DNA of 64,000 nucleotides from Natronocella acetinitrilica (GCF_024170285.1 NZ_JALJXV010000002.1:124001-188000), one strand, 5' to 3'; shown: positions 32,718-44,147, counted from the stretch's first letter. Translations and numbers: made by a program. The notes: generated from the sequence alone by a model not told the origin.

Positions 32718-35429
32718 TCATGCCGACTGTCCGAGCAGTTCTTCGGCCTCCTGCTTCTGATCCGCACTGCCCTCTTCCATGACCTCCTCCAGGAGGCTGC
32801 GCGCGCCCTCGGAATCACCCATGTCAAGGTAAGCCCGGGCAAGATCCAGCTTGGTGCTGTTCTCGTCCGCTCCCTCGAAGAGGTCGTCCATGTCCTCGTC
32901 TTCGGCAGCTGCCTTGTCGTCGTTGCTCACGGCAAATCCCGACGCCGCTCCCGACACCGACCCAGAAGCCCGCTCAGCATCGCCAGCATCAATGTCGAAG
33001 TCGAGGTCATCAAGCGCGGAAGCATCATCCTCCAGTGCCACCTCGGCATCCAACTCCGCAGGAGCCGCCCCAAGGACGTCGTCACGGTCGTCCTTATCTA
33101 CGGAATCGAGCTCGAAATCAAGCCCGGTCTCGTCGGCTGCACCCGAATCGGTATCGACATCATCGGAGGTCAGGGCAGCAGCTTCACGGCGCACCCGGTC
33201 TTCCTGCATGCTGTCGACGTCAAAATCCAGGGCAAACTCATCGTCCTCGGCAGCCGCCATCCCGTCCTGCCCGGCCTCAGAACCGGAGGCTGGAGAGCGC
33301 TTGTCCTGAATGGAATCGCCGTCATCGTCCAGGGCGAACTCCAGATCAGACAGATCGTCCTCCATGGACTCCAGATCGATAGGAGCGTCATCGCCAGCGT
33401 CTGATCCAATGTCGGTATCGGGGGACGCGGCAGCGGTGGATGACCGGGTTTCCTCCGGCTCCAGGCCGTCATCGCCGTCCAGATCGAAGGCCTGATCCAG
33501 GGCATCGGTCTCCTCAACCCCTGCCACAGGAGCATCTGCCAGGGGCACGCTGACCGGCTCTTCGGCCGGGAACAGCGGGTGCTCCGGAGCGATTTCACGT
33601 CCCATTTCGGCAGCACGCTGCCAGACAGGATCATCCTTACCATCTACCAGCGGATACAGGGCCTGGGCCTCAGCCTCAAACGCCGCCCGATCCTGATCAA
33701 GCGCATGGATTTCAAGCAACTTGAGGCGCATGTCGGTGTTGTCCGGCTCGACGATCAGGGCACGCTGCAATGTCTCCCGTGCCTGGTCATGCCGACCGTG
33801 ACCCATATACATCTCGGCCTCGGCGATGGGGTCAGGTGCAGTTTCAGCTGCCACTGCGTCCACCGGCGCTCCGCGATCATCGGCGGCAGCGGCCGCACCA
33901 GCACCCATGACTGCCGCGCCACCCCCGGCAGCCATCATCGGCTCTGCCGCTTCAGCTGCTGCCCGACGACGCCGGCGGGCCATGACCAGCAGCAATAGCA
34001 GGAGTAGCGCAACCACACCACCTGCACTGGCGAGAATCCGCGGATCCTCCCAGGGGGCCGGGGGTGGCGCCGTGGCAAAAGGATCATCAAGCGGCGCCGA
34101 GGCCTGCGCTGGCGGATCAATAGCCGTGCCGTCGGGTTCTGGCGTACCCTCCGGTCCAGTTGCCGCGGTGTCTCCGGCCGGCGGTTCAACCGCGGCGATG
34201 CCCGCTGCCTCTTCGTCGAGAAACTCGTCTTCCAGCGCAGGGTCGTCCAGGGACGGCTCATCCATACCCGGGGCAGTCGCATCACCCACCATGGGTACGT
34301 CGGCAAACGGATCGGCCTCAGGTGCTTCCACCAGTGACGGGTCGGCCTGCAGATTGACGAGGCGCTCCAACGCTTCAACGCGCTGGCGCAATTCATCGTT
34401 CATCTGCCGGAGTTCGTCCGCCTCGGAGCGCAGTGACGCCTCCCTCTCCCGCAGGGCAGTGAGTTCACCTTCCAGTCGCTGCACGTCACCTTGCGCCTCG
34501 GACAGCGCATCTTCATCCACCGTGGCGGTGGGGTCATTGCCACCGGTTTCACCCGCGGCCACAACCTGGAGCCGGCCATCGGGCTCATCGTCCGACGGAT
34601 CACGTGCGTCGGCGACGGTCGGTTCGTCGGCCGGCGCTGTCGGTTGCGGGGTTCTGCCTGCCTGCCATTCCTGGGTCTGGCGGGCAAATTCCCGGCGGGC
34701 GTCGGCGACGGTGAGCGATTCGATATCACTGCGCTCGGGCACACGCAGGATGACACCGGCGCGCAGGTTGTTGACGTTGCCGCCGCTGAACGCGTCGGGA
34801 TTGGCACGCAACAAGGCCATCATCATCTGGTGAACGGACACGGAGTCATCCGGACGCGTTTCCACGGCAATGTCCCAGAGGGTCTGGTTGCGCTGGACGG
34901 GTCCGTATTCACGTGCCGTGGAGGACGGCGCCTCCGCCACCTGCTGTCGCGCCGGCCGGGCAGGCTCCGCCTGGGGCGCCGGGCTCGGTGCAGGCTCGGG
35001 TTCTGCCATCCGCGTTGGCGGGGCTTCGCGGGGCTGGTGCACAGGCGGATCAAGCAGGAGCGTGTACTCGCGGAGCAAGCGGCCGCCCGCCCAGCGCACT
35101 TCCACCACGAAGGCAAGGAAGGGCTCGCGCACGGTGTCTTCGGTGGTCACTGCGACGTAGCTGTTGCTGCCATCGCGAACCACTTCGAAATTGAGCCGGG
35201 AGAGGAAGAAGGGTCGATCCAGCCCTGCCCGCTGGAACGCGTCCGGGGTGGCAAGGCGAATACTGACAGTTTCCAGGTCCGCGGCGTCATCGGGAAGCAG
35301 CGGAATGCGTGCCTCCAGGGGTTCATTGAGCGCCGAGCGCGTCTCGATGCTGCCGATTCCCAGGGCCAGCGCCAGCGCCGGTGTCAGGGAGACGACGAAT
35401 GCGGTCAGTTGAGCCAGTCTGCGAGCCAT
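32718..35429 (-). CDS. fimV: FimV/HubP-like polar hub protein, acidic
   Basis: 903 aa from the ATG at 35429. Signal peptide at ~1-23, then the FimV N-terminal domain (LGIGSIETRSALNEPLEARI ...), a LysM peptidoglycan-binding domain (~175-235: PVQRNQTLWDIAVET), and a coiled coil (~303-357). One membrane helix is at ~460-485 (ILASAGGVVALLLLLLLVMA), followed by a long, highly acidic cytoplasmic region. This carries recurring LDFELDS-like units and a C-terminal TPR-like FimV domain (KLDLARAYLDMGDSEGARSL). It anchors polar and type IV pilus machinery in Pseudomonas and Vibrio. Adjacent to asd, as in Pseudomonas. A FimX homologue at 52 kb adds to the pilus theme. Confidence 0.93.
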   Translation of the reverse strand: MARRLAQLTAFVVSLTPALALALGIGSIETRSALNEPLEARIPLLPDDAADLETVSIRLATPDAFQRAGLDRPFFLSRLNFEVVRDGSNSYVAVTTEDTVREPFLAFVVEVRWAGGRLLREYTLLLDPPVHQPREAPPTRMAEPEPAPSPAPQAEPARPARQQVAEAPSSTAREYGPVQRNQTLWDIAVETRPDDSVSVHQMMMALLRANPDAFSGGNVNNLRAGVILRVPERSDIESLTVADARREFARQTQEWQAGRTPQPTAPADEPTVADARDPSDDEPDGRLQVVAAGETGGNDPTATVDEDALSEAQGDVQRLEGELTALREREASLRSEADELRQMNDELRQRVEALERLVNLQADPSLVEAPEADPFADVPMVGDATAPGMDEPSLDDPALEDEFLDEEAAGIAAVEPPAGDTAATGPEGTPEPDGTAIDPPAQASAPLDDPFATAPPPAPWEDPRILASAGGVVALLLLLLLVMARRRRRAAAEAAEPMMAAGGGAAVMGAGAAAAADDRGAPVDAVAAETAPDPIAEAEMYMGHGRHDQARETLQRALIVEPDNTDMRLKLLEIHALDQDRAAFEAEAQALYPLVDGKDDPVWQRAAEMGREIAPEHPLFPAEEPVSVPLADAPVAGVEETDALDQAFDLDGDDGLEPEETRSSTAAASPDTDIGSDAGDDAPIDLESMEDDLSDLEFALDDDGDSIQDKRSPASGSEAGQDGMAAAEDDEFALDFDVDSMQEDRVRREAAALTSDDVDTDSGAADETGLDFELDSVDKDDRDDVLGAAPAELDAEVALEDDASALDDLDFDIDAGDAERASGSVSGAASGFAVSNDDKAAAEDEDMDDLFEGADENSTKLDLARAYLDMGDSEGARSLLEEVMEEGSADQKQEAEELLGQSA

Positions 35430-35611
35430 GGCAGTCCCTTTTCTTGGCGGTAACACCGTGCCTGGCGAAGGCGGCGCTACACGCTCGATGCGCATTAAAT
35501 CGATCAGTGTGTTGTTGCAGTGTGTCGACGGAACCAGCCCCCGTCTGTGCACCGTTTCGCGAATCAGGGAAACGACAACACGTTACAGCGCATTTGTCAC
35601 GGGCCTTCACA

Positions 35612-35644
35612 CGAAAACGGGAAGCACGTCACCATGCTTCCCGT
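35612..35644 (-). terminator. Rho-independent terminator of asd
   Basis: On the minus strand ACGGGAAGCA and TGCTTCCCGT pair as a perfect 10-bp stem with an 8-base loop, followed by TTTCG, 36 bases after the asd stop. The rest of the 250-bp gap before fimV (35430-35679) holds no gene and presumably the fimV promoter. Confidence 0.8.
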
Positions 35645-35679
35645 GGATTGGCAGATTTTTGTCGACCAGTGCGCCTGAA

Positions 35680-36789
35680 TCAGCGCTCCTGCAGGATGCG
35701 AAGCATACGTCGCAAGGGTTCCGCGGCGCCCCAGAGCAACTGGTCGCCGACGGTGAATGCCGACAGATACTCCGGCCCCATGGCCAGCTTGCGCAGTCGA
35801 CCAACTGGAATCTCCAGGGTGCCACTGACAGCCGCAGGCGTGAGTTCGCGGATGCTGTCCTCTTTTTCATTCGCGACCACACGGACCCAGGCGTTGGCCT
35901 CGGCGAGAATATCCTCGATTTCGTCCACCGGGACATCCTTGGTCATCTTGACGGTCAGCGCCTGGGCATGAGAGCGCATGGCGCCGATGCGCACACACAG
36001 ACCATCGATGGGTATCGGGTTATGGCTGCGGCCCAGGATCTTGTTGGTCTCGACCCCTGCCTTCCATTCCTCCTTGCTCTGGCCGCTGTCCAGCTTCTTG
36101 TCGATCCAGGGTAGCAGGCTACCCGCCAGCGGTTGACCGAAATGTTCCCGGGGATAACCGTCCGAGCGGATGGCGTCGGACACGGCGCGATCCAGTTCGA
36201 GAATCGCCGTGGAGGGGTCGAGCAGATCGGTCGCGGCACCGTGGATGTAGCCCATCTGGGCCACCAGTTCGCGCATGTTCTGGGCACCGGCCCCGGACGC
36301 CGCCTGGTAGGTCATGGGGCTGATCCACTCCACCAGCCCCTGGCGGAACAGGCCACCAATACCCATGAGCATGAGGCTGACCGTGCAGTTGCCGCCGACG
36401 TAGGTCTTGACCCCATCCTTGAGCCCCTGATCAATCACATCGCGGTTGACCGGGTCGAGGACGATGATGCTGTCGTCGGCAATGCGCAGGGTGGATGCCG
36501 CGTCGATCCAGTAACCGTCCCAGCCGGCCTTGCGCAGGTCGGCGTAGACCGCGGAGGTGTAGTCACCACCCTGACAGGTGACGATCACATCCATGGTCTT
36601 CAACTGTTCGATGTCGTGGGCATCCTGCAGCGGCGGCACATCCTTGCCCACATCCGGGCCGGGTTTGCCGGTCTGGGATGTGGAGAAGAACACCGGCTCG
36701 ATGTCCCTGAAGTCATCCTCATCTCGCATCCGCTGCATCAGTACCGAGCCGACCATTCCTCGCCAGCCCACAAATCCGGTGCGGTTCAT
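35680..36789 (-). CDS. asd: Aspartate-semialdehyde dehydrogenase
   Basis: 369 aa. NADPH-dependent reduction of aspartyl phosphate to aspartate semialdehyde, the branch point for lysine/DAP, threonine and methionine. N-terminal NADP site [16 protein letters not shown], catalytic Cys in [29 protein letters not shown], and [15 protein letters not shown] near the substrate site. This is the Gram-negative ASADH type. It follows leuC-leuD-leuB (55 bases after leuB) and precedes fimV. Confidence 0.97.
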   Translation of the reverse strand: MNRTGFVGWRGMVGSVLMQRMRDEDDFRDIEPVFFSTSQTGKPGPDVGKDVPPLQDAHDIEQLKTMDVIVTCQGGDYTSAVYADLRKAGWDGYWIDAASTLRIADDSIIVLDPVNRDVIDQGLKDGVKTYVGGNCTVSLMLMGIGGLFRQGLVEWISPMTYQAASGAGAQNMRELVAQMGYIHGAATDLLDPSTAILELDRAVSDAIRSDGYPREHFGQPLAGSLLPWIDKKLDSGQSKEEWKAGVETNKILGRSHNPIPIDGLCVRIGAMRSHAQALTVKMTKDVPVDEIEDILAEANAWVRVVANEKEDSIRELTPAAVSGTLEIPVGRLRKLAMGPEYLSAFTVGDQLLWGAAEPLRRMLRILQER

Positions 36790-36844
36790 TGAAACACCTC
36801 GTCGTTTCCGTTTCGCATGTCAGGCGGTCGGCGCAGGCGCAGAC

Positions 36845-37924
36845 CTAGGCGCGCAAGGCTTCGACCACCGCGTTCCCCATGTCGCCGGTGCTGACGGACC
36901 GGGTGCCCGCGCTCTGGATATCCGGCGTGCGGAGGCCCTGATCCAGCACCTGGCCCACCGCCTGCTGTACGCGGTCGGCAAGATCGCCGCGACCCAGCGA
37001 GTAGCGCAACATCATGCCCAGGGACAGGATGGTGGCCAGAGGATTGGCCACGCCCTGTCCGGCAATGTCCGGGGCCGATCCATGGACCGGCTCGTAGAGC
37101 CCTTTGCCGCGCTCATCCAGCGACGCCGAGGGCAGCATGCCGATGGACCCGGTCAACATCGCCGCGCAATCCGAAAGGATGTCGCCGAACATGTTCTCGG
37201 TGACGATCACATCGAACTGCTTGGGCGAGCGCACCAGCTGCATGGCGGCGTTATCCACATACATGTGGGAGAGTTCCACGTCGGGATACTCTGCAGCCAG
37301 CCCCGTCATCACCTCTCGCCAGAGTTCGGTGACTTCAAGTACGTTGGCCTTGTCCACCGAGCATAGCCGCCCGCCCCGCTTCTGCGCGGTCATGAAACCC
37401 AGCCGCCCGATCCGCTCGATTTCGGACTCCCGGTAGACCAGGGTGTTGAAGCCTTCGCGCTCGCCACCCGGCAATTCGCGAATGCCCCGTGGCTGACCGA
37501 AATAGATGCCACCGGTCAACTCGCGGACGATCATGATATCGAGGCCCGATACCACTTCCGGCCGCAGTGCCGAGGCATCGGCGAGCTGCGGATAGAGAAT
37601 CGCCGGCCGAAGATTGCCGAACAGGCCCAACTCGGAGCGAATGGCCAGCAGGCCGCGCTCCGGCCGCAGGGGCCGAGCCAACTTGTCGTACCGGGGCCCA
37701 CCCACGGCCCCGAGCAGAATGGCGTCGGCTTCGCGGGCCATCGCCAGGGTATCGTCCGGCAGCGGCTTGCCCGCATGATCGTAACCGGCGCCGCCAATCA
37801 GACCATGCTCGACCTCGACCTCCAGGCCGAAGTCCGCACGCAGGCAATCCAGCACGCGAACCGCCTCGGCAACGATTTCCGGCCCGATACCGTCACCGGG
37901 CAGCACAAGAACCTTCTGACTCAT
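36845..37924 (-). CDS. leuB: 3-isopropylmalate dehydrogenase
   Basis: 359 aa. Oxidative decarboxylation of 3-isopropylmalate with NAD in leucine synthesis. Visible: [19 protein letters not shown] at the N terminus, [15 protein letters not shown], the metal/substrate segment [31 protein letters not shown], and [18 protein letters not shown] in the NAD-binding region. CAGGAGCC precedes the ATG. It is separated from leuD by 15 bases in the leuCDB operon. Confidence 0.97.
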   Translation of the reverse strand: MSQKVLVLPGDGIGPEIVAEAVRVLDCLRADFGLEVEVEHGLIGGAGYDHAGKPLPDDTLAMAREADAILLGAVGGPRYDKLARPLRPERGLLAIRSELGLFGNLRPAILYPQLADASALRPEVVSGLDIMIVRELTGGIYFGQPRGIRELPGGEREGFNTLVYRESEIERIGRLGFMTAQKRGGRLCSVDKANVLEVTELWREVMTGLAAEYPDVELSHMYVDNAAMQLVRSPKQFDVIVTENMFGDILSDCAAMLTGSIGMLPSASLDERGKGLYEPVHGSAPDIAGQGVANPLATILSLGMMLRYSLGRGDLADRVQQAVGQVLDQGLRTPDIQSAGTRSVSTGDMGNAVVEALRA

Positions 37925-37939
37925 GATCGGCTCCTGACT

Positions 37940-38581
37940 TCAGGCACCGAAGAGCCAGGGCGTCTCGGCCCGGCGCTTCTGCTCATAGGCTCGAATGGCG
38001 TCTGCCTGCTGCAGGGTAAGCCCGATCTCGTCCAGCCCGTCCACCAGCATGCGCTTGCGAAAGGCGTCGATCTCGAAGGAGAACGTCTCGCCCTCTGGCG
38101 CGCGCACCACCTGCTCAGGCAGATCCACCTCCAGGCTGAAGCCCGGCGTTGCTTCGGTGGCCTTGAACAACCGATCCACCACATCCTCCGGCAGAACGAT
38201 GGGCAGCAGGCCATTCTTGAACGAGTTGTTGTAGAAGATATCGGCGAAGCTTGGTGCAATCAGCGCCCGAAACCCGAAGTCCAGCAAGGCCCAGGGGGCG
38301 TGCTCGCGGGATGAGCCGCAGCCGAAGTTGCGCCGTGCAAGCAGGATGCTGGCACCCTGGTACCGCTCCTGATTGAGCATGAAATCCGGGTTCAGGGGCC
38401 TGTTGCTATTGTCCTGCCCCGGCTCGCCCTGATCCAGGTATCGCAGATCGTCGAACAGATTGGGGCCGAACCCGGTCCGCTGGATGGACTTCAGAAACTG
38501 CTTCGGAATAATGGCGTCGGTATCCACGTTGGCACGGTCGAGAGGCGCCACCAGGCCCTTGTGGGTTACGAAGGCTTGCAT
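37940..38581 (-). CDS. leuD: 3-isopropylmalate dehydratase small subunit
   Basis: 213 aa. Forms the isopropylmalate isomerase heterodimer with LeuC. Family motifs: [20 protein letters not shown] (~17-36), [43 protein letters not shown] (~85-127). Normal length for proteobacterial LeuD. It starts two bases after leuC with GGAG inside the leuC end, so translation is coupled. Confidence 0.97.
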   Translation of the reverse strand: MQAFVTHKGLVAPLDRANVDTDAIIPKQFLKSIQRTGFGPNLFDDLRYLDQGEPGQDNSNRPLNPDFMLNQERYQGASILLARRNFGCGSSREHAPWALLDFGFRALIAPSFADIFYNNSFKNGLLPIVLPEDVVDRLFKATEATPGFSLEVDLPEQVVRAPEGETFSFEIDAFRKRMLVDGLDEIGLTLQQADAIRAYEQKRRAETPWLFGA

Positions 38582-38583
38582 GA

Positions 38584-39987
38584 TCAGAAGCTCCTCACGT
38601 CAACAAAGTGGCCGGCTACGGCAGCCGCCGCCGCCATTGCAGGACTCACGAGATGGGTACGGCCGCCCTGGCCCTGACGCCCTTCGAAGTTACGGTTGGA
38701 GGTAGAGGCACAACGCTCCCCCGCCCCGAGCCTGTCAGCATTCATGCCCAGGCACATGGAGCAGCCGGGCTCGCGCCACTCGAATCCGGCGTCGAGGAAG
38801 ATGCGATCCAGCCCCTCCTGCTCGGCCTGACGCTTCACCAGTCCGGAGCCTGGAACCACCAGGGCGAGCTTGATGGTGTCGGCGATCTTGCGGCCCTTGA
38901 CCACCGCCGCCGCCGCGCGCAGATCCTCGATGCGGGAGTTGGTGCAGGAGCCGATGAAGATCTTGTCAGGGCGGATTTCCGTCATCGGCGTGCCGGGTTC
39001 AAGGCCCATGTACTCGAGCGCCCTTGCCATGGACTGACGACGGGTGGGCTCGGTTTCCTCGAAGGGGTTGGGCACGCGGCCACCAATGGGAACCACCATT
39101 TCCGGCGACGTACCCCAGCTCACCTGCGGCTCGATGGCGGTGGCGTCAACATGCACGACCTTGTCGAACTCGGCATCCGCATCGCTGTGCAGTGTCCGCC
39201 AGTAGGCAACGGCCTTGTCCCAGTTGTCGCCCTTCGGGCCGAACGGCCGATCCCGGAAGTATTCGATCGTGGTGTCATCCACGGCCACCATGCCGAACTT
39301 GGCGCCGGCCTCGATGGACATGTTGCAGACAGTCATCCGCCCTTCCACGGACAGCGCACGAATGGCATCACCACCGAACTCGATGGCATAGCCGGTACCG
39401 CCGGCGGTGCCGATCTGGCCAATCACCGCCAGCACGATGTCCTTGGCGGTGACCCCGGGACCAACCTGGCCATCGACACTCACCAGCATGGATTTGCTCT
39501 TCTTCTGCACCAGTGTCTGGGTGGCCAGCACATGCTCGACTTCCGAGGTGCCAATACCCTGAGCCAGGGCACCGACCGCGCCATGGGTGGATGTGTGGGA
39601 ATCGCCACAGACAACGGTCATGCCCGGCAGGGTTGCACCCTGCTCCGGCCCGATGACATGGACAATGCCCTGCCGCGGGTCATTCATGTCGAACTCGGTG
39701 ATGCCGTAGATCCGGCAATTTTCGTCCAGCGTGTCCACCTGCAGGCGGGACACGGGGTCGGCAATGCCCACGCTGCGATCCGTGGTGGGCACATTGTGGT
39801 CGGCAACCGCGAGGTTTGCGTCGATGCGCCACGGCTGACGGTCGGCGAGCCGCAACCCCTCGAAGGCCTGGGGCGAAGTCACCTCGTGAACCAGGTGCCG
39901 ATCGATGTAGATCAGCGCCGTACCGTCGTCGTTGTCCTTGACGAGATGGGCATCCCAGAGTTTGTCGTACAGGGTTTTTCCGCTCAT
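38584..39987 (-). CDS. leuC: 3-isopropylmalate dehydratase large subunit
   Basis: 467 aa from the ATG at 39987 ([16 protein letters not shown]). Aconitase-family 4Fe-4S enzyme. Cluster ligands are the Cys in [15 protein letters not shown] and the pair in [11 protein letters not shown]. Also present: [32 protein letters not shown] and [16 protein letters not shown]. First gene of leuC-leuD-leuB; leuA is not in the window. The ~65 bp gap to the MFS gene upstream leaves room for a promoter. Confidence 0.97.
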   Translation of the reverse strand: MSGKTLYDKLWDAHLVKDNDDGTALIYIDRHLVHEVTSPQAFEGLRLADRQPWRIDANLAVADHNVPTTDRSVGIADPVSRLQVDTLDENCRIYGITEFDMNDPRQGIVHVIGPEQGATLPGMTVVCGDSHTSTHGAVGALAQGIGTSEVEHVLATQTLVQKKSKSMLVSVDGQVGPGVTAKDIVLAVIGQIGTAGGTGYAIEFGGDAIRALSVEGRMTVCNMSIEAGAKFGMVAVDDTTIEYFRDRPFGPKGDNWDKAVAYWRTLHSDADAEFDKVVHVDATAIEPQVSWGTSPEMVVPIGGRVPNPFEETEPTRRQSMARALEYMGLEPGTPMTEIRPDKIFIGSCTNSRIEDLRAAAAVVKGRKIADTIKLALVVPGSGLVKRQAEQEGLDRIFLDAGFEWREPGCSMCLGMNADRLGAGERCASTSNRNFEGRQGQGGRTHLVSPAMAAAAAVAGHFVDVRSF

Positions 39988-40052
39988 CGTTTGCTCTTCG
40001 CGTTGGGTTTTGCCAATGGTTCGATGGACAAATGCTAGCCGGCCATTATACC

Positions 40053-41234
40053 TCATGATTCTGATGAATTATTGCCGCGCTCGCCGGCGGCATTATCTGC
40101 CGGCAGGCTGAACCAGGCGATGACTGCAGCAACTGCCGCCATGACAGCCGCCAGGTGGAAGACCCAGGTGCCGCCGATCTCGTCCCAGAGCAGGCCAGCA
40201 ACCAGGCTGCCCACAGCCACCCCGGCACCGAAGGTGATACTGCTGTACAGCGCCTGCCCCCGGCCCTGGTTACGACCGATGAAATAATGGTTGACCATGC
40301 TGATGCCCACCGCATGGTAGACACCGAAGGAGGCCGCATGCAGGAGCTGCGCAAACAGCAGCAGTGGTAGCACATCCGCCAGCGCGCCGATCAGCACCCA
40401 GCGCAACGCTGACAGGGCAAGGGCCACCGTCATCAGCACTCTTGCACCCACCGCCGGCAACAAGCGGTGCATGAAGAAGAACAGCACGATCTCGGCAATC
40501 ACGCCCAGCGCCCAGAGCCCGCCGATGGCAGAGCTGCCGTAGCCGTGGCCGGCAAGATGAATGCTGAAAAAGGCGAAGTACGGACCGTGAGACGCCTGCA
40601 GGAGGAAGCAGGCGAGGAAAAAACCGACCACCGCCGGACGGAAGAACACACGGACAATGGGTTCTGTCTGTCGCGCGCTGACCCGCATCGGCGCCTGCGG
40701 CGCGATCTGCGCCGACACCCAAAGGCCGGCGAACAACAGCAGCATGGCAGCGGGGAGCATGTCGATACCGAAGCGGTCGATCAGCTCGCCGAACAGCAGC
40801 ACCGTGACGATGAAGCCGATTGACCCCCAGAGCCGGATACGGCTGTAGCGGGGCGCGGCGGCACCCAGATGATTCATGGTGTTGGCCTCGAACTGAGGCA
40901 GGGCGGCATTCCAGAAGAAACTGAAGGCCGCCATCACCAGGGCCAGCCACCAGAACCCCTCGCCGAGCAGCACACCGGCGAAACTGAAGAGTGCGAACAG
41001 GGCACCCATGCGCACGATGGCCATGCGCTTGCCGGTGACATCGGCGATCCAGCCCCAGATGTTCGGCGCGATAATCTTGGTGGCGTGGAGTATGGCAATC
41101 AGCTGCCCGATCTGGGCAGCGCTGTAGCCCTGGGCGTCCAGGTAGGGCCCCCAGTAAGGGGCAAGAACGCCCAGTACGGCGAAAAAGAAGAAATAAAAGG
41201 CGGACAAGCGCCAGTAGGGCAGAGCCGGCTGCAC
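40053..41234 (-). CDS. MFS transporter, HcaT-like (phenylpropionate permease family)
   Basis: 393 aa, GTG start at 41234 with GGGGGAGG just upstream. About 12 hydrophobic helices. The N-terminal [33 protein letters not shown] and the central [20 protein letters not shown] are typical of the MFS_1-like/HcaT group. Related proteins are annotated as 3-phenylpropionate transporters, but true substrates are rarely proven and no aromatic-degradation genes lie nearby. It sits between leuC and aroC on the same strand. Inner-membrane exporter or importer of unknown ligand. Confidence 0.85.
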   Translation of the reverse strand: MQPALPYWRLSAFYFFFFAVLGVLAPYWGPYLDAQGYSAAQIGQLIAILHATKIIAPNIWGWIADVTGKRMAIVRMGALFALFSFAGVLLGEGFWWLALVMAAFSFFWNAALPQFEANTMNHLGAAAPRYSRIRLWGSIGFIVTVLLFGELIDRFGIDMLPAAMLLLFAGLWVSAQIAPQAPMRVSARQTEPIVRVFFRPAVVGFFLACFLLQASHGPYFAFFSIHLAGHGYGSSAIGGLWALGVIAEIVLFFFMHRLLPAVGARVLMTVALALSALRWVLIGALADVLPLLLFAQLLHAASFGVYHAVGISMVNHYFIGRNQGRGQALYSSITFGAGVAVGSLVAGLLWDEIGGTWVFHLAAVMAAVAAVIAWFSLPADNAAGERGNNSSES

Positions 41235-41279
41235 GCCTCCCCCACCTGCTGATGATTGCCCGGCCGCCTTCGCGACGGC

Positions 41280-42380
41280 CTAGCCCACCTTGCCGGGGAT
41301 CGGTGCCAGCGGAGGCGTCACGTCCTGGTTCTGGCCACGATGGCGCAGGGCATGATCGGCCAGCACCAGTGCCAGCATGGCTTCGGCGATGGGTGTGGCC
41401 CGTATGCCGACACAGGGGTCGTGTCGCCCCTTGGTGACCAGTTCCACCGGTTCACCGGCCTCGTTGATTGTCTTGCCGGGCACCATGATGCTGGACGTGG
41501 GCTTGAGCGCCATGCTCGCCACCACGTCCTGGCCAGTGGTAATGCCACCAAGCACGCCACCGGAATGGTTGCTGAGAAAGCCGTCGGGGGAGAGTTCGTC
41601 GCGATGCTCCGTGCCGCGCTGACTGACACAGGCGAAACCATCGCCGATCTCCACGCCCTTGACCGCGTTGATGCTCATGAGTGCCGCTGCAAGATCCGCG
41701 TCCAGCCGGTCAAAAACGGGCTCGCCCCAACCCGGCGGGCAGCCCGCGGCCACCACAGTGACCTTGGCACCCACGGAGTCCAGATCCTTGCGCAGCTTTT
41801 TCATGTACTCCTCGAGCACGGGAACCTGCGCGGGGTCGCCACAGAAAAACGGGTTGGTCTCCACTACATCCCAGTCCACCAGTGGCAGCTCGATGGGCCC
41901 GAGCTGTGACAGGTAACCGCGGATACGCACGCCGTAGCGTTCGGCCAGCCACTTCTTGGCGATGGCCCCCGCCGCCACCCGCATGGCGGTCTCCCGGGCG
42001 GACGAGCGCCCGCCGCCGCGGTAGTCGCGAAAACCATACTTCTGGGTGTAGGTGTAGTCGGCGTGACCGGGACGGAACTTGTCGGCGATGTCGGAATAGT
42101 CCTTGGATTTCTGGTCAGCGTTCTCGATCAGCAGCCCGATAGGGGCCCCGGTCGTACGTCCCTCGAACACGCCGGAGAGAATCCGCACCTGGTCCGGTTC
42201 ACGGCGCTGGGTGGTGTAGCGCGAGGTCCCGGGCTTGCGCCGATCCAGATCATGCTGCAGATCGGCTTCCGACAGGGCCATGCCCGGCGGACAGCCATCG
42301 ACAATGGCACCGAGCGCAGCCCCGTGACTCTCACCAAAGGTGGTGACCGTGAACAGGGTTCCGAAGGTATTTCCCGCCAT
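41280..42380 (-). CDS. aroC: Chorismate synthase
   Basis: 366 aa. Makes chorismate from EPSP with reduced FMN. Signature motifs: [18 protein letters not shown] (~17-34), [23 protein letters not shown] (~120-142), and [16 protein letters not shown] near residue 270. Asp and catalytic His contexts are as in the bacterial family. It starts three bases after the prmB stop. The pathway product feeds the trp genes found elsewhere in the window, though not as one operon. Confidence 0.97.
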   Translation of the reverse strand: MAGNTFGTLFTVTTFGESHGAALGAIVDGCPPGMALSEADLQHDLDRRKPGTSRYTTQRREPDQVRILSGVFEGRTTGAPIGLLIENADQKSKDYSDIADKFRPGHADYTYTQKYGFRDYRGGGRSSARETAMRVAAGAIAKKWLAERYGVRIRGYLSQLGPIELPLVDWDVVETNPFFCGDPAQVPVLEEYMKKLRKDLDSVGAKVTVVAAGCPPGWGEPVFDRLDADLAAALMSINAVKGVEIGDGFACVSQRGTEHRDELSPDGFLSNHSGGVLGGITTGQDVVASMALKPTSSIMVPGKTINEAGEPVELVTKGRHDPCVGIRATPIAEAMLALVLADHALRHRGQNQDVTPPLAPIPGKVG

Positions 42381-42383
42381 GTT

Positions 42384-43310
42384 CTAGTGCCCCGTATCGC
42401 TTTGTTCGGCTTCAGCAAGCTGCTCGGCCGTCAGGAGAAAGACGCCGTGACCACCGCGGCTGAATTCCAGCCAGAGGAACGGCAGCCCAGGCCAGGTCTC
42501 GGCGACCGCCGGCGCGCTGTTGCCCACCTCCACCACCAGAACCCCACCCGGACTCAGTCTCGCAGCAGCGCCCTTGAGAATGTCGCGTACCACGTCGAGC
42601 CCGTCGTCACCGGCCGCCAGTGCGGCACGGGGCTCGTGATGATACTCCGCAGGCAGATCCGCCATGTCCAGGGCATCCACATAGGGTGGGTTGCTGACGA
42701 CGAGGTCATACCGGTGCCCTGCATCAAGCCCCTGGTAGACATCCGCCTGCACGGCATGCACACGATCCTCCAGGCCGTGGCGGCGGATATTCTCCCGCGC
42801 CACCTCCAGGGCGGCCGGGCTGTTGTCGGCGGCATCAACCGCAGCCTCTTCAAAGACGTGGGCACAGGCAATGGCGATGCAGCCACTGCCAGTGCCGATA
42901 TCCAGCACCCGCTCGACACTGGCGGGCTCGATCCAGGGCTCGAAACCGGCCTCGATCAGCTCCGCGATGGGAGACCGGGGAATCAGCACCCGTTGGTCTA
43001 CGTGGAATGACAAGCCGCAGAACCAGGCCTCGTTGATCAGATAGGGCAGCGGCATGCGTTCGTTGATGCGCCGCTCGACCAATCCGAGGAATGTCATGGC
43101 CTCGTCCCGGGTCAGCCGTGCATCCCAGTAAGGTTCAGGAATCACCGAGGGCAAATGCAGTGTATGCAACAGCAGGGTGGCGGCTTCGTCCAGCGCCGTG
43201 GCATTGCCATGGCCAAAGTGCAATCCGGCCTCGCCGAATCGACTGGCGGCCCAGCGAACGTAGTCGCGCATGGTCTGCAGGCTGGCAACAGCAGTTTCTT
43301 TGTCGAGCAT
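42384..43310 (-). CDS. prmB: Ribosomal protein uL3 glutamine methyltransferase
   Basis: 308 aa from the ATG at 43310 (MLDKETAVASLQTMRDYVRW). Methylates Gln150 of ribosomal protein L3 in E. coli. N-terminal helical domain; SAM motif I VLDIGTGSGCIAIACA; and the Gln-binding NPPY motif VVSNPPYVDALDM, shared with PrmC/HemK. The prmB-aroC pair, with a 3-base gap, is conserved in gammaproteobacteria, which favours PrmB over PrmC. Confidence 0.95.
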   Translation of the reverse strand: MLDKETAVASLQTMRDYVRWAASRFGEAGLHFGHGNATALDEAATLLLHTLHLPSVIPEPYWDARLTRDEAMTFLGLVERRINERMPLPYLINEAWFCGLSFHVDQRVLIPRSPIAELIEAGFEPWIEPASVERVLDIGTGSGCIAIACAHVFEEAAVDAADNSPAALEVARENIRRHGLEDRVHAVQADVYQGLDAGHRYDLVVSNPPYVDALDMADLPAEYHHEPRAALAAGDDGLDVVRDILKGAAARLSPGGVLVVEVGNSAPAVAETWPGLPFLWLEFSRGGHGVFLLTAEQLAEAEQSDTGH

Positions 43311-43474
43311 GGCAAGGCCTGGTTGGTCTGTTGAGCTTTCCCGCCCGGAACGGGGGCGATAGCATACCGTATTCCCGGCGCCGCGGCGGAACCCCGGACT
43401 GTTCTGCTGGTCCATGCGGCGGGCAGGCGGAATCGCGCCCCTCGAAGACCAACCCTGAAAGGATCCCGACCACC

Positions 43475-44131
43475 ATGAGTGACACCCGCTCCAGAGCCCC
43501 CCTGATTGTCACCGCCCTGGCTGGCGTGATCGCCCTGGCCGCCGGCCTGTGGGCGTCTACCACGCTGTTCGCCCCGGCCACTCTGGACACGGACAGTCTG
43601 CACGGCACCTATCTCAACGGCGGTCGGGACATTACCGAATTCCAGTTGATCGATCATCATGGCGAGCCCTTCACCCGGGACCAACTGGAAGGGGGCTGGA
43701 CGCTGTTGTTCTTCGGCTTCACCAATTGCCCGGACATCTGCCCGATGACCATGCTGGAACTGGGGCAGGTCCGCCGCCTGCTGGCCGATGAAGGCGTGCC
43801 GGACGTGGACCGCGTGCGCGGCGTGTTCGTGACCGTGGACCCGGCGCGGGATACCCCCGAGCGCCTGCAGCAGTACGTGCCATCCTTCGATCCGCAATTC
43901 GTCGGGGTCACCGGGGCCCTGTCCGATATCGACGTGCTGGCGCGGGATCTCGGCATCGTCCATATGCGCCACGACGAGGAAGACGACGAGGATTACATGG
44001 TGGACCATGGCTCGGCGGTGCTACTGATCAATCCGGATGGGCGTCTGCAGGCGCTGTTCCAGGCGCCGCATCGCGCCCGGCAGATCAGCAGTGACATGGC
44101 GCAGATTCTCGCGCATCACGGCCGAATCTGA
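43475..44131 (+). CDS. SCO1/SenC family copper chaperone
   Basis: 218 aa from the ATG at 43475. Membrane-anchored by one N-terminal helix (~9-31), with a periplasmic thioredoxin-like domain. The copper-binding CxxxC is at Cys85/Cys89 (NCPDICPMT), and the third ligand is the His in MVDHGSAVLLI. It delivers copper to the CuA centre of cytochrome c oxidase or controls its redox state. No oxidase genes are present in this window. An acidic insert (HDEEDDEDY) precedes the His ligand. psd begins 16 bases later. Confidence 0.93.
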   Translation: MSDTRSRAPLIVTALAGVIALAAGLWASTTLFAPATLDTDSLHGTYLNGGRDITEFQLIDHHGEPFTRDQLEGGWTLLFFGFTNCPDICPMTMLELGQVRRLLADEGVPDVDRVRGVFVTVDPARDTPERLQQYVPSFDPQFVGVTGALSDIDVLARDLGIVHMRHDEEDDEDYMVDHGSAVLLINPDGRLQALFQAPHRARQISSDMAQILAHHGRI

Positions 44132-44147
44132 TTCCGGGATGCCATTG

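Noticed and set aside
34491-35453. 320-codon open frame opposite the fimV 5' half
   Set aside because: Arises from the repetitive Asp/Glu/Ala/Pro codons of fimV; no independent evidence.
38608-40038. 476-codon open frame on the plus strand opposite leuC
   Set aside because: Mirror frame of leuC; no recognisable domain or ribosome site.
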